Shown: in pieces, positions 34,611 to 43,603 of the stretch | Layout: the number at the start of each line of letters is the position of its first letter | Position numbering within the stretch: position 1 is the first letter of the stretch | From: Eutrophovita brisbanensis | GTDB taxonomy: Bacteria; Pseudomonadota; Gammaproteobacteria; Burkholderiales; Eutrophovitaceae | Assembly (NCBI GenBank): GCA_038147395.1 | Contig: JAYQTM010000001.1 | Location: forward strand, 620,001-684,000 | Reading direction: 5' to 3' | Length of the DNA: 64,000 bases | Made by a program: the position numbers and the translations under genes | Notes under the pieces: model-generated | What the model was told of the DNA's origin: nothing | What the model saw: the letters and a program-made list of their open reading frames with translations, nothing else | Databases searched by the model: none

Positions 34611-36353
34611 ATGTCTAAAACGCGCTGGCAGCTGATCTCCACGCTTGCACCATATGTGTTGGCATATAAGTACAGAGTGATCGCGGCGCTTATTTGTCTA
34701 GTGCTTGCAAAAGTCGCAAATGTTTCGGTTCCTCTAGCTTTAAAGGAGATTGTTGACGCAGTTAGCCCCACGCAACAAGTCGTAATTTTGCCTCTAGCGC
34801 TTCTGTTGGCCTACGGTGCATTACGATTTTCAACAGTATTGTTCGCGGAATTGCGTGACGTCGTCTTTGTTAAGGTCACGCGTCGAGCAACTAGAAAAAT
34901 CGCTATCAAAGTTTTCCGACACCTGCATGGGCTGAGTTTAAGATTTCACCTTGACCGTCAAACAGGCGGTATATCTCGCGAGATCGAACGAGGGACAAAG
35001 GGGATCTCGACAGTACTTACCTATTCACTCTTTTCAATCATACCGGTTATTCTTGAGTTTTCGTTCGTTGCTGTCATCCTCGTGAGAAAGTTTGACTGGC
35101 GTTTCGCTGCCATTACTTTTTCAGCTGTCGTTTTGTATCTGCTATTCACTTTTTTGATCTCGGAGTGGCGGATGAAGATAAGACGGGAAGCCAACGAGTG
35201 GGATAACAAATCCAGCTCTCAAGCTATCGACAGTCTGTTGAATTATGAGACAGTGAAATATTTCAATAACGAAAACTTTGAAGTCGATCGTTACGACCAA
35301 TTCTTGAAAGGGTATGAGCGAGCGGACGTTAAGACAGAGACCTCATTAGGATTTTTAAATATCGGACAGAGCGTCATTATCGCGCTAGCGGTAACGACAT
35401 TAATGATCCTATCAGCTGATGGAGTCGTTGGAGGCACTCTTTCGATTGGTGATCTCGTGCTAGTAAATGCCTTGTTAATACAGCTATACATACCTCTCAA
35501 CTTCATGGGTATGGTGTACCGTGAGATAAAACAGGCTTTTATTGATATGGAGCGTATGTTCAATCTCTTGGAGAAACCACAGGAGGTCAAAGATGGTTAT
35601 GAAACATATCCCAGTGACTTGAAAATTCCCTCTATCGAGTTCAAGGGGGTTAATTTTTCATACGGTGGTGGTCGAGAGACACTAAAAGACATTAATTTTT
35701 TCATCCCATCAGGGAAAACCGTCGCTATTGTCGGCGAGAGTGGCTCTGGCAAAACAACTATTGCTCGGTTGCTCTTTCGTTTTTACGATGTCACGTCGGG
35801 TGCAGTTCTTGTGAATGATCGAAATGTAAAAGAATTTACCCAAGATAGCTTTCGTCGAGCGGTTGGAGTAGTCCCGCAAGATACGGTTTTATTTAATGAC
35901 TCCCTGGGTTTCAATATTCGTTATGGGCGACCTGATTGTTCTGAGGATGACCTGAGTCGAGTTGTCATGGCTGCGCAGTTAGACGAATTTGTTAAGCGAC
36001 TTCCAATGGGGTACGACACTCAAGTCGGGGAGCGTGGATTAAAGGTGTCCGGCGGTGAGAAACAAAGGATATCAATCGCGAGGGCAATGCTGAAGGACCC
36101 ACCGATCATGATTTTTGACGAGGCAACTTCATCGCTTGATTCATCGAGTGAGAAGCTAATCATTAACGCAATGAAAGACGTATCTCAGAATCGAACCACG
36201 TTAGTTATTGCGCACCGGCTATCGACGATTAGCCACGCTCACGAGATCATCGTGTTGGAGGCGGGGCGCATCATCGAGCGCGGGACTCACCGAACCTTGA
36301 TTCAACTAGACGGCAAGTACGCGCAAATGTGGCACTTGCAGCAGGCTGAATAA
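34611..36353 (+). CDS. Atm1-type ABC exporter (half transporter)
   Basis: Inner-membrane homodimeric ABC exporter, 580 residues: six-helix transmembrane domain (about 1-320) and ATPase domain. The segment LLNYETVKYFNNENFE followed by FLKGYE and GDLVLVNALLIQLYIPLNFMG is the hallmark of the Atm1/ABCB7 family, which exports glutathione-linked sulfur or heavy-metal compounds. Walker A GESGSGKTT lies near residue 375, the signature KVSGGEKQR and Walker B IMIFDEATSSLD follow, then the H-loop IAHRLSTI. A role in Fe-S or metal-stress handling is inferred from the family. It fits with, but is not proven by, nadA next door. Confidence 0.9.
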   Translation: MSKTRWQLISTLAPYVLAYKYRVIAALICLVLAKVANVSVPLALKEIVDAVSPTQQVVILPLALLLAYGALRFSTVLFAELRDVVFVKVTRRATRKIAIKVFRHLHGLSLRFHLDRQTGGISREIERGTKGISTVLTYSLFSIIPVILEFSFVAVILVRKFDWRFAAITFSAVVLYLLFTFLISEWRMKIRREANEWDNKSSSQAIDSLLNYETVKYFNNENFEVDRYDQFLKGYERADVKTETSLGFLNIGQSVIIALAVTTLMILSADGVVGGTLSIGDLVLVNALLIQLYIPLNFMGMVYREIKQAFIDMERMFNLLEKPQEVKDGYETYPSDLKIPSIEFKGVNFSYGGGRETLKDINFFIPSGKTVAIVGESGSGKTTIARLLFRFYDVTSGAVLVNDRNVKEFTQDSFRRAVGVVPQDTVLFNDSLGFNIRYGRPDCSEDDLSRVVMAAQLDEFVKRLPMGYDTQVGERGLKVSGGEKQRISIARAMLKDPPIMIFDEATSSLDSSSEKLIINAMKDVSQNRTTLVIAHRLSTISHAHEIIVLEAGRIIERGTHRTLIQLDGKYAQMWHLQQAE

Positions 36354-36410
36354 TTCTATGGTTTTCAGTAAACTGAGCAACCTATTCGTAACTACTGCCA
36401 ACGAGTCAGC

Positions 36411-37271
36411 GTGTGTAGATCCAGAGACCTGAAATTTATCTATATCTTTGTCGCTTTATTTGGTCTGCTGCTCGTCTCCAACGAGACCGCTGAAGCGCGC
36501 AGTTCCAACCCCGGTTTGAAGTCTAGAATCGGTCTCGTTGTTGACCTCGATAGTGACCAGGTTCTGTATGAGAAAAATGCGGATGAGTCTGTTCCCATTG
36601 CGTCAATCACCAAGCTGATGTCAGCGATGGTTTTGATTGATTCAGGAGTGCCTCTCCTGGAGTCCATCACGATCACTAAGGAGGACATTGACCGCTACAA
36701 AGGCTCTCGATCAAAGTTGCAAACGGGAACTACTTTACTAAGAGCTGAGGCCCTAAAGTTAGCCCTCATGGCCTCTGAGAATAGAGCGGCTGCTGCATTA
36801 TCTCGAGTTTTTCCTGGGGGAAAACAAGCATTTGTAGCAGCGATGAATGAGAAGGCGGTTGTTCTTGGTATGGAAAATTCTTTCTTTGTTGATTCAACGG
36901 GACTTCGGCCTGGCAACGTCTCGAGTGCTCAAGATTTACTCAAACTCATCCGAGCCTCGATGGACTATCCGTTAATTAAGCAATACTCGACCACCCGGGA
37001 ATTTAAATTGATCGCGAAACGAGGTAAACGTAAGGTTAATTTAAGTTACGTCAATTCCAACAGACTTGTCAGAAATTCCAGATGGGATATAGGCTTACAG
37101 AAGACGGGGTATATCAGTGAGGCAGGGCAATGCCTGGTGATGCAGACTACGGTAACAGGAAAATCGATCGCAATGATCTTTCTAGATTCTTGGGGTAAGT
37201 TGACTCGACTAGGAGACGCTGGACGCACGCGGAGATGGTTGGAGCGACGAGCTGCCTCGAAAAAAAATTAG
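36411..37271 (+). CDS. pbpG: D-alanyl-D-alanine endopeptidase (PBP7-like)
   Basis: Periplasmic serine peptidase that cuts peptidoglycan cross-links, 286 residues from GTG 36411. An N-terminal hydrophobic segment (about residues 9-22, then SNETAEA) looks like a signal peptide. The penicillin-binding triad is complete: S65-I-T-K68, S122-E-N124 and K231-T-G233. The length and VPIASITKLMSAMVLID fit E. coli PbpG (peptidase S11 family) more than the larger DacA/DacC carboxypeptidases with their C-terminal anchor. Confidence 0.88.
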   Translation: MCRSRDLKFIYIFVALFGLLLVSNETAEARSSNPGLKSRIGLVVDLDSDQVLYEKNADESVPIASITKLMSAMVLIDSGVPLLESITITKEDIDRYKGSRSKLQTGTTLLRAEALKLALMASENRAAAALSRVFPGGKQAFVAAMNEKAVVLGMENSFFVDSTGLRPGNVSSAQDLLKLIRASMDYPLIKQYSTTREFKLIAKRGKRKVNLSYVNSNRLVRNSRWDIGLQKTGYISEAGQCLVMQTTVTGKSIAMIFLDSWGKLTRLGDAGRTRRWLERRAASKKN

Positions 37272-37316
37272 TTCGGTAGCGTGATATCGAAAAATTAGGT
37301 GATGGTGAGACGCAAA

Positions 37317-38078
37317 CTAAGATTTGTACCCGAGAGTCGATGAAATCAGATCAGCTGTTTTTTTCACTTGAATGCCCCACGCACGATTCAGTCTATTTGA
37401 GGGGCTAGATATTGAGAGCCCCGCTACCATACGTCCCGAGTCATCATAGATTCCCGCTCCAATGCATGAGACTCCAGCTTCAGCCTCTTCGTTGTCAAAT
37501 GCGTAACCCTGTTCCTGAATTCTCGATAGTTCTCGGTGTAGCGTTTGTGTGTCTCGGATGGTATTTTTTGTGAGTATGCTTAGGCCATTGCGCTTGACGT
37601 ATTGCTCTGTTTCCTCAAGCCCATCTTGCAGTAAGAATAATTTGCCAACTGCCGTCACGTGTAAGGGTGCCTTTGCCCCGACAAGGTGAGCTACCCGCAT
37701 TGCCGATCGCTCCGAGGCCACGCGTTCGACGTATACCATCTCATCTCCTTGTCGGATAGAGAGATTTACGGTTTCCTGAAGTTGTTGATGTAATTCGCGC
37801 ATGTGAGGAAGTGCCTCTTCTCTAACATCGATACGTGCCTTCGTGATATTGCCTAGTTCAAGTAGACGCGTTCCAAGTTTGTAACTTCCAGTATCGACGC
37901 GATCAATGATGCGGTAGTGAGCCAGCGCGTTCAGTATTCGGTGCGCAGTCGACGGGTGTAATGTCGTCAACCTGGATAGTTCTTTTAGATTCACTGGTTT
38001 GCCAGCGGAGGAGAGTACATCGATGAGGTCCATCATGCGGTCGATGACTTGTATCGAAGTTTTTGCTGCTTCTTGCAT
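37317..38078 (-). CDS. IclR-family transcriptional regulator
   Basis: DNA-binding repressor or activator, 253 residues. The N-terminal winged helix-turn-helix spans about residues 10-75 (LKELSRLTTLHPSTAHRILNAL), and the C-terminal IclR effector domain follows (GAKAPLHVTAVGKLFL, later GVSCIGAGIYDDSGRMVAGLSISSP). It is divergent from lutABC with a 211-base gap that holds paired dyads around the lut -35 box, so it most likely controls lutABC in response to a small acid. lut operons elsewhere commonly use GntR-type regulators (LutR/LldR), so the pairing is less usual. Confidence 0.9.
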   Translation of the reverse strand: MQEAAKTSIQVIDRMMDLIDVLSSAGKPVNLKELSRLTTLHPSTAHRILNALAHYRIIDRVDTGSYKLGTRLLELGNITKARIDVREEALPHMRELHQQLQETVNLSIRQGDEMVYVERVASERSAMRVAHLVGAKAPLHVTAVGKLFLLQDGLEETEQYVKRNGLSILTKNTIRDTQTLHRELSRIQEQGYAFDNEEAEAGVSCIGAGIYDDSGRMVAGLSISSPSNRLNRAWGIQVKKTADLISSTLGYKS

Positions 38079-38150
38079 AAGTCGTTGAAGTTCTGTTGAT
38101 CTGTAATGGTGCAGCGCAATAGTCTACGCCAACAGCCTTTTGGTTACAAG

Positions 38151-38194
38151 TTCCATATAGTGAAATTGACATTTCATTAGGGAAAGCCTAGAGC
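38151..38194 (+). promoter_or_regulatory. lutABC promoter with flanking IclR-type dyads
   Basis: Two imperfect dyads, TTCCATATAGTGAAA (38151-38165) and TTTCATTAGGGAAA (38172-38185), are centred about 20.5 bases apart, two helical turns. The -35 box TTGACA (38166-38171) fits exactly between them, with a weak TAGAGC (38189-38194) at 17 bases. A regulator bound to both would cover the -35. Binding by the adjacent IclR protein is inferred. Confidence 0.5.
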
Positions 38195-38289
38195 CAGTGT
38201 GCTACTATCGTTGGCGTTTTGTCTTCGATTTTTTTCTCGTGTGTCGGTATGAAATTGCTGGGACATAGAGAAGTTTTAACGGAAAAATT

Positions 38290-39030
38290 ATGAGAGTTGG
38301 ACTCTTTGTTACGTGTCTTGTCGACGCGATACGACCTAACATTGGACTATCGACAGTTAAACTCCTCGAGGAAGCTGGATGTGAGGTTGTATACCCCAAA
38401 AGCCAGACATGTTGCGGTCAACCGGCTTACAACTCAGGAGATCGAAAATCCAGTCAAGCCTTAGCGAAGAAGTTAATGACCGAGTTCTCGGATGTTGACT
38501 ATATCGTTATTCCATCGGGGTCATGTGCCGGCATGGTAAAGGTCCATTATGAGGAGCTTTTTGATGAATCTCCGGACCTGAAAGCAAAAGCTCAGTGGCT
38601 TGCGGCGAGAACCTACGAATTGACGGACTTCTTGGAAACGGTGCTTGGTGTTGAATCTTTTGCAACACCCTTTAGAGGTTCAATCACCTACCATGATTCA
38701 TGCGCGGGGCTGAGGGAATTAGGTGTTAAAAAACAGCCAAGATCATTGCTCCAAAAAATTCCCGATCTAGAGATTGTAGAGCTTCCCGGTGCTGAGGAAT
38801 GCTGTGGTTTTGGTGGCACGTTTTCAGTGAAATATGGCGATATTTCTGGGCGTATTGTTGATCTTAAATGCGACGATGTGGAGTCCACAGAGGCTGACGC
38901 GCTCGTCTTGGGAGATCTCGGTTGCATGATGAATATCGAGGGTCGCTTGCGTCGACGGGGTAACAAAACAACTAAGGTCCTTCACGTGTCAGAGGTTCTT
39001 GCTGGCATGATGAGTGACGACAGCGAGTAA
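38290..39030 (+). CDS. lutA: L-lactate utilisation protein LutA (CCG-domain subunit)
   Basis: 246-residue subunit of the LutABC iron-sulfur complex that oxidises L-lactate to pyruvate (B. subtilis LutABC, E. coli YkgEFG). It contains two cysteine-rich CCG domains, seen as SQTCCGQPAYNSGD near residue 40 and ECCGFGGTFSVKYGDIS near residue 175. MRVGLFVTCLVDAIRPNIG is the typical start. It is the first gene of the lut operon, 13 bases before lutB. Confidence 0.93.
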   Translation: MRVGLFVTCLVDAIRPNIGLSTVKLLEEAGCEVVYPKSQTCCGQPAYNSGDRKSSQALAKKLMTEFSDVDYIVIPSGSCAGMVKVHYEELFDESPDLKAKAQWLAARTYELTDFLETVLGVESFATPFRGSITYHDSCAGLRELGVKKQPRSLLQKIPDLEIVELPGAEECCGFGGTFSVKYGDISGRIVDLKCDDVESTEADALVLGDLGCMMNIEGRLRRRGNKTTKVLHVSEVLAGMMSDDSE

Positions 39031-39043
39031 ATCGGTATCAGTC

Positions 39044-40447
39044 ATGGAGCTCACATCACACAAATTTAAAAGTGTATCCAGCCAGAAGCTCAGGGACCCG
39101 AAGGTCCAAAAAGCACTGAGTCAAGCGAAAGGTAAATTTGTTGTATCTCGTGCGAAGGCGGTCAAGGATCTCAATAACCTTGAGGAAATTAGACAGGCTG
39201 CTGCGGACGTGCGAAACCATTGTCTTGCTAACCTAGATTATTACCTCGAGGAATGGGAAAAGCGTGCGACTGACTCTGGGACTATCGTACATTGGGCTGA
39301 ATCAGCAGAGGAATTGAATTCGATTGTCGCGAACATCGCGAAAGAGAATGAGGTCAAGAAGATCATAAAGTCGAAGTCGATGATCGGAGAGGAAACGGGG
39401 CTCAACCGCTTTCTTGAGGGTCACGGTATTGATGTCAAGGAGACTGACCTTGGCGAATACATCATTCAACAGGCAGGAGAGCATCCCTCACATATTATTG
39501 CTCCCGCGACTCATAAATCCAAAGATGATATTGCTGATTTGTTCGCCGAAAAGCATGGTCGGCAAAGGCTTGACGATATCGAAAAACTGACCCACGAAGC
39601 TCGAGAAATTCTTCGTCCGCACTTTCTTGATGCTGACATGGGCATCACCGGTGCAAATTTTATGATCGCTGAAACTGGGTCTACGGTCATCGTCACGAAC
39701 GAGGGTAACGGTCGTATGACAACGACGATGCCTCGGGTGCACGTCGCGATCAGTAGTATTGAAAAGTGTCTTCCTACACTTGACGATTTCGCTCTTATCA
39801 TGCGCCTGCTTCCTCGCTCTGCAACGGGACAGGCGATTAGTAATTACGTCTCAATGACCACCGGAGCGAAAAAGTTAGGGGATCATGATGGCCCCGAACA
39901 ATTTCATGTGATTATTCTAGATGTCGGTCGCTCGAGGGTACTGGGCTCGGAACTTCGTGATGCACTCCGTTGTATTCGGTGTGGAGCATGTATGAATCAT
40001 TGTCCTGTGTATCAGAACATTGGCGGTCACTCCTACGGGTGGGTCTATCCGGGTCCAATTGGTTCAGTCCTAACTCCAGCATATAAAGGGATCGAAAATG
40101 CGATCGATCTGCCCAATGCGGCGACATTTTGTAACCAGTGTGGTGTGGTCTGTCCAGTCAAAATCCCTTTGCCCGACTTAATGCGTAAATTGCGAGAGAA
40201 GCAGTTCGAGAGAAATTTGAAATCGGTTAGCGAGAGATGGAGCTTAAAAATCTGGGCGTATTGTGCAACCAGACCGAGGTTGTACGCCGTTGTGACGCGT
40301 ATATTAGGCAGACTAGGGAAAATGTTGGGCGGTCAAAAAGGGTACATCAGAAAAATCCCCTTGCTCGACAGTGAATGGACGTCGCATCGTGATTTGCCAG
40401 CACCTCGAGGGCGTACGTTTCGGGATATTTACAGTCACAAGAAGTAG
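39044..40447 (+). CDS. lutB: L-lactate utilisation protein LutB (4Fe-4S subunit)
   Basis: 467 residues from ATG 39044. A GTG at 39014 is in frame but would overlap lutA, and the ATG aligns with E. coli YkgF. An LUD domain fills the N-terminal two thirds (KSKSMIGEETGLN, ETDLGEYIIQ, GITGANFMIAETGSTVIVTNEGN). Two ferredoxin-type motifs follow: CIRCGACMNHCPVY near residue 310 and CNQCGVVCPVKIP near 360, binding two 4Fe-4S clusters. Neither start has a strong ribosome-binding site, consistent with translational coupling to lutA. Confidence 0.93.
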   Translation: MELTSHKFKSVSSQKLRDPKVQKALSQAKGKFVVSRAKAVKDLNNLEEIRQAAADVRNHCLANLDYYLEEWEKRATDSGTIVHWAESAEELNSIVANIAKENEVKKIIKSKSMIGEETGLNRFLEGHGIDVKETDLGEYIIQQAGEHPSHIIAPATHKSKDDIADLFAEKHGRQRLDDIEKLTHEAREILRPHFLDADMGITGANFMIAETGSTVIVTNEGNGRMTTTMPRVHVAISSIEKCLPTLDDFALIMRLLPRSATGQAISNYVSMTTGAKKLGDHDGPEQFHVIILDVGRSRVLGSELRDALRCIRCGACMNHCPVYQNIGGHSYGWVYPGPIGSVLTPAYKGIENAIDLPNAATFCNQCGVVCPVKIPLPDLMRKLREKQFERNLKSVSERWSLKIWAYCATRPRLYAVVTRILGRLGKMLGGQKGYIRKIPLLDSEWTSHRDLPAPRGRTFRDIYSHKK

Positions 40448-40467
40448 AGTTATTTGGGAGAGTCTGT

Positions 40468-41118
40468 ATGTCTGCTAGGGAAAATATATTGGCGAGAATC
40501 AGAGCGGCAAACGCAGTTGCGAAATCCACTGTCGCTCTTGGCGGCGCTCCAGAGCTGCGTATTTCTGAACATCCGCGCGGACCCCACCCTGATTTGAGCT
40601 GGGATGCATTGCAGAAATTCATTGAGCAAAGTCGAGCTTCTGCGTCGTCGGTTGATCAGATCGACCGTATTGAAGATCTCCCAACAGCCGTCTCAAAGTA
40701 CTTAACTGAAAACGCACTAGAGAAACATCTAGTCGGGTGGGATGATTATCAAAGTCTGGATTGGGCGAGCGCTGGCCTTGAGATGGAAGCAAGACCAGCT
40801 CAAGGAAGCGATAAAGTTGGAGTCACCGGGAGTTTTTGTGCAATCGCTGAGACTGGGACTTTGGTGACGCTATCGGGTGAATTCTCACCGGCAACGACAA
40901 GCCTTTTGCCGGAGACTCATATCGCAGTGCTTCGAACGAGTCGAATCGTCAAAACGATGGAGGACGCGTGGTCTCTGGTTCGTCAGGAGGTCGGTGATCT
41001 GCCGAGACAAGTTAATTTTATTTCCGGTCCATCTCGAACCGCAGACATTGAGATGACGTTGGTATACGGCGCCCATGGTCCGTTTAGGGTACACGTGATT
41101 CTACTCAATGATGAATGA
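40468..41118 (+). CDS. lutC: L-lactate utilisation protein LutC
   Basis: 216 residues, LUD-domain protein that completes the LutABC set. The C-terminal core GVTGSFCAIAETGTLVTLSG, TSLLPETHIAVL and FISGPSRTADIEMTLVYGAHGP is the family signature. The N-terminal half is variable. It lies 20 bases after lutB with GGGAGAG upstream. No lactate permease gene is adjacent. Confidence 0.92.
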   Translation: MSARENILARIRAANAVAKSTVALGGAPELRISEHPRGPHPDLSWDALQKFIEQSRASASSVDQIDRIEDLPTAVSKYLTENALEKHLVGWDDYQSLDWASAGLEMEARPAQGSDKVGVTGSFCAIAETGTLVTLSGEFSPATTSLLPETHIAVLRTSRIVKTMEDAWSLVRQEVGDLPRQVNFISGPSRTADIEMTLVYGAHGPFRVHVILLNDE

Positions 41119-41184
41119 ATCAACTTTATCCATCGAAAGCGGATTTTATTAAGTTGTGACAGTTCTTTCCAAGGGTTCCATTAC

Positions 41185-41748
41185 ATGACGAGAAAAGTCC
41201 GACAGGGGTGGCGATCGAAGCTGAGGCGTTGGATGCCTTCTGTCGAGTCTGTACGACGTAATAAATGGGTTGGGTGGATTGGTCCCGCAATATATCATCC
41301 GAGGCTTTGGCATTTAAACCGAAAGGGTGTTGCGACTGGCGCTGCGATAGGGATTTTTTTCGGGTTCCTAGTCCCAGTGCTGCAAATACCGGTTGCAGCT
41401 GTCGTAGCTGTATGGTTGAGGGGGAACATTGTAATCGCTATCTCCACCACATTGATTACCAATCCTTTTACGTTTGCACCGATTTACTTTTTTGCGAATG
41501 AAATGGGGGCTTTCGTATTTTCTGTCTTAGAGCCAGAGACGCCGAATGTCATTACTGGTGCAGCCTATCAAGCTGGAGATATGGTTGTCAGTTGGTTCGA
41601 CAAATTCATGTCGGTAGGAAAGAACGTTGCGATCGGTTTGATTTTGTTTGCGATCATTGGTGCCACGACTGTTTACACGTCAATACTCGGAATATGGCGT
41701 TTGGTCGTTTATATCGAGTGGCGTCGTCGATCTCGCCGCAAGCACTGA
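41185..41748 (+). CDS. DUF2062 membrane protein
   Basis: 187 residues with a basic N-terminus (MTRKVRQGWRSKLRRWMP) and about three transmembrane segments. GAAIGIFFGFLVPVLQIPVAAVVAVWLRGN followed by STTLITNPFTFAPIYFFANEMG is the DUF2062 signature. The function of the family is unknown. It converges on nhaB across a long perfect hairpin and is probably not part of the lut operon functionally. Confidence 0.85.
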   Translation: MTRKVRQGWRSKLRRWMPSVESVRRNKWVGWIGPAIYHPRLWHLNRKGVATGAAIGIFFGFLVPVLQIPVAAVVAVWLRGNIVIAISTTLITNPFTFAPIYFFANEMGAFVFSVLEPETPNVITGAAYQAGDMVVSWFDKFMSVGKNVAIGLILFAIIGATTVYTSILGIWRLVVYIEWRRRSRRKH

Positions 41749-41781
41749 CTTCAAGTCTCGATTAGGCCTAACCTGAGACAC

Positions 41782-41818
41782 GAGTCATCGTCGTCATAGA
41801 TCTTGACGACGATGACTC
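41782..41818. terminator. Perfect 15-bp inverted repeat between convergent genes
   Basis: GAGTCATCGTCGTCA (41782-41796) pairs perfectly with TGACGACGATGACTC (41804-41818) around TAGATCT. It lies between the ends of the DUF2062 gene and nhaB. There is no T-run on either side, so it may act as a bidirectional rho-dependent barrier or a 3'-end stabiliser rather than a classical terminator. Confidence 0.5.
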
Positions 41819-41829
41819 TAACCGTAAAT

Positions 41830-43428
41830 CTAATGATGATTTGAGTCTTGTTGTGCGCCCATCTCCGCTGCAGAGTGGTGCTTTATCATCCCGCTCTCGT
41901 ACATAGAATCCGTCATTTGAGGTAGTAAGAACATCACAGTAATTAGGCCGGTAATGGCCATTGTAAGCGTATATGGCAGTGCCATCAGAACCATTCTTCC
42001 ATACGAAAGGTTAATTAGCGGTGCTAGTGCTGACGTCAATAAGAAAAGGAAAGCTGCTTGACCATTGGGCGTCGCAACGCTCGGAATATTTGTTCCCGTG
42101 TTGACCGCTACTGCGAGTAGGTCAAACTGATCTCTGGAGATGATGCCATCGAGCAATGCCTTCGCCAGCTCGTTGATGTAGACGGTCGCGACAAAGACAT
42201 TATCGCTGATCATCGATAGGACACCATTTGCCACGTAGAACAGCGCGACTTGCATATCTCCCTCAACCGAGAGGCCATAATGGATGATGCTTGCGAATAG
42301 GTTTTGATCTTGAATAACCGCGACGATGGCGAAGAACACGACCAGCAAAGCGGTAAATGGTAGCGCTTCCGTAAACGCATATCCGATCTCGTGCTCATCG
42401 ATGATGCCGTTGAGTGCGGTGATCAATACAATTACCGAGAGGCCGATGATACCGACTTCGGCTAAATGCAGTGCTAGAGCGATAATCAACCACACTCCTA
42501 CAAGTCCTTGAATCACTAATTTGGCCTTGTCTTGGGACGTTCGGTTGCTTGCCTCCTGTCGGTCGAAATCGACGAGGATCTCTCTGATACGTTCCGGTAT
42601 GTGGGCGCCATAGCCGGCTACCTTGAATTTTTCCACGATGACACATGTGAATAAACCAACAAACAGAACAGGGATTGTGACTGGGGCCATTCGGACAAAA
42701 AATTCAATGAACTCCCAGTTAGCTCGTTGAGCTATCAGCAGGTTCTGTGGTTCACCAACTATGGTACACACCCCCCCGAGTGCAGTACCGACTGCCCCGT
42801 GCATCATAAGACTTCTGAGAAAACTCTTAAATTGTTCGAGCTCGTCTTGTCTGTCAGTTGGAAACCCATCGTCATTTGTGTGATCGTGCTTTTCCGAAAT
42901 ATGCTTACCTGAAGCAACTTTGTGATAGATGCTGTAGAAGCCCACTGCCACCGAAATGATGACCGCAGTTACCGTGAGTGCATCGAGAAATGCGGATAAA
43001 AATGCCGCCATGAATGAGAAAAGCAGCGAGAGGACTATTTTAGAACGGACATTAACCAGCACTTTCGTGAACAAGAATAGAAGTAGACCCTTCATGAAAT
43101 AGATGCCGGCGACCATAAACATCAGGAGCAAAATCACGGGGAAGTTGAGCACAATTTCGTGGTACACCGTCTCTGGTGAAGTCATGCCAATCACGACCGC
43201 TTCAATTGCGAGGAGTCCCCCGGGGGCAAGTGGGTAGGCTTTTAGAGCCATAGCGAGAGTGAAAATGAACTCGAGAATCAAGATCCAGCCGGTGACGAAC
43301 GGCCCAACGGTCGCAAACAATATCGGATTCGCGATCAGGAAGAGAATAATGGTCGTTTTGTACCAGTTCGGCGCGCCATTTAAAAAGTTGAGAAGATACG
43401 CAGATCTAGTCCCAGTTTGTCCGTTCAT
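41830..43428 (-). CDS. nhaB: Na+/H+ antiporter NhaB
   Basis: Inner-membrane electrogenic sodium-proton antiporter, 532 residues, about 12 transmembrane segments (E. coli 513). The N-terminal FLNGAPNWYKTTIILFLIANPILF and internal GVCTIVGEPQNLLIA, PNGQAAFLFLLTSALAPLINLSYGRMVLMALPY are characteristic. A His-rich cytosolic loop (KHISEKHDHTNDD) near residue 190 is notable. AGGAGACC precedes the start. NhaB is mainly a gammaproteobacterial protein and suggests life with appreciable sodium. Confidence 0.95.
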   Translation of the reverse strand: MNGQTGTRSAYLLNFLNGAPNWYKTTIILFLIANPILFATVGPFVTGWILILEFIFTLAMALKAYPLAPGGLLAIEAVVIGMTSPETVYHEIVLNFPVILLLMFMVAGIYFMKGLLLFLFTKVLVNVRSKIVLSLLFSFMAAFLSAFLDALTVTAVIISVAVGFYSIYHKVASGKHISEKHDHTNDDGFPTDRQDELEQFKSFLRSLMMHGAVGTALGGVCTIVGEPQNLLIAQRANWEFIEFFVRMAPVTIPVLFVGLFTCVIVEKFKVAGYGAHIPERIREILVDFDRQEASNRTSQDKAKLVIQGLVGVWLIIALALHLAEVGIIGLSVIVLITALNGIIDEHEIGYAFTEALPFTALLVVFFAIVAVIQDQNLFASIIHYGLSVEGDMQVALFYVANGVLSMISDNVFVATVYINELAKALLDGIISRDQFDLLAVAVNTGTNIPSVATPNGQAAFLFLLTSALAPLINLSYGRMVLMALPYTLTMAITGLITVMFLLPQMTDSMYESGMIKHHSAAEMGAQQDSNHH

Positions 43429-43546
43429 CCTATGGTCTCCTAATCAATCCATGCTGGTTTTTTTTGTGGTTGAAAGTCTCTAACCAAACAGATATTAGCA
43501 TGGTCAGCAGGGCGATTAGTCCTGTATTTCCAGTTGGAAATGCATG

Positions 43547-43574
43547 TTGATTATCTAGGAGTTGTCGCTAAGAT
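43547..43574 (+). promoter_or_regulatory. Promoter for the 2-hydroxyacid dehydrogenase gene
   Basis: TTGATT (43547-43552), a 16-base spacer, then TAAGAT (43569-43574), with a predicted start near 43581, 23 bases before the ATG. It lies in the 175-base nhaB divergent region, where nothing else was recognised. Confidence 0.4.
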
Positions 43575-43603
43575 ACGGTGTGGTTAAATTTTGAAAGAAC
43601 AGC

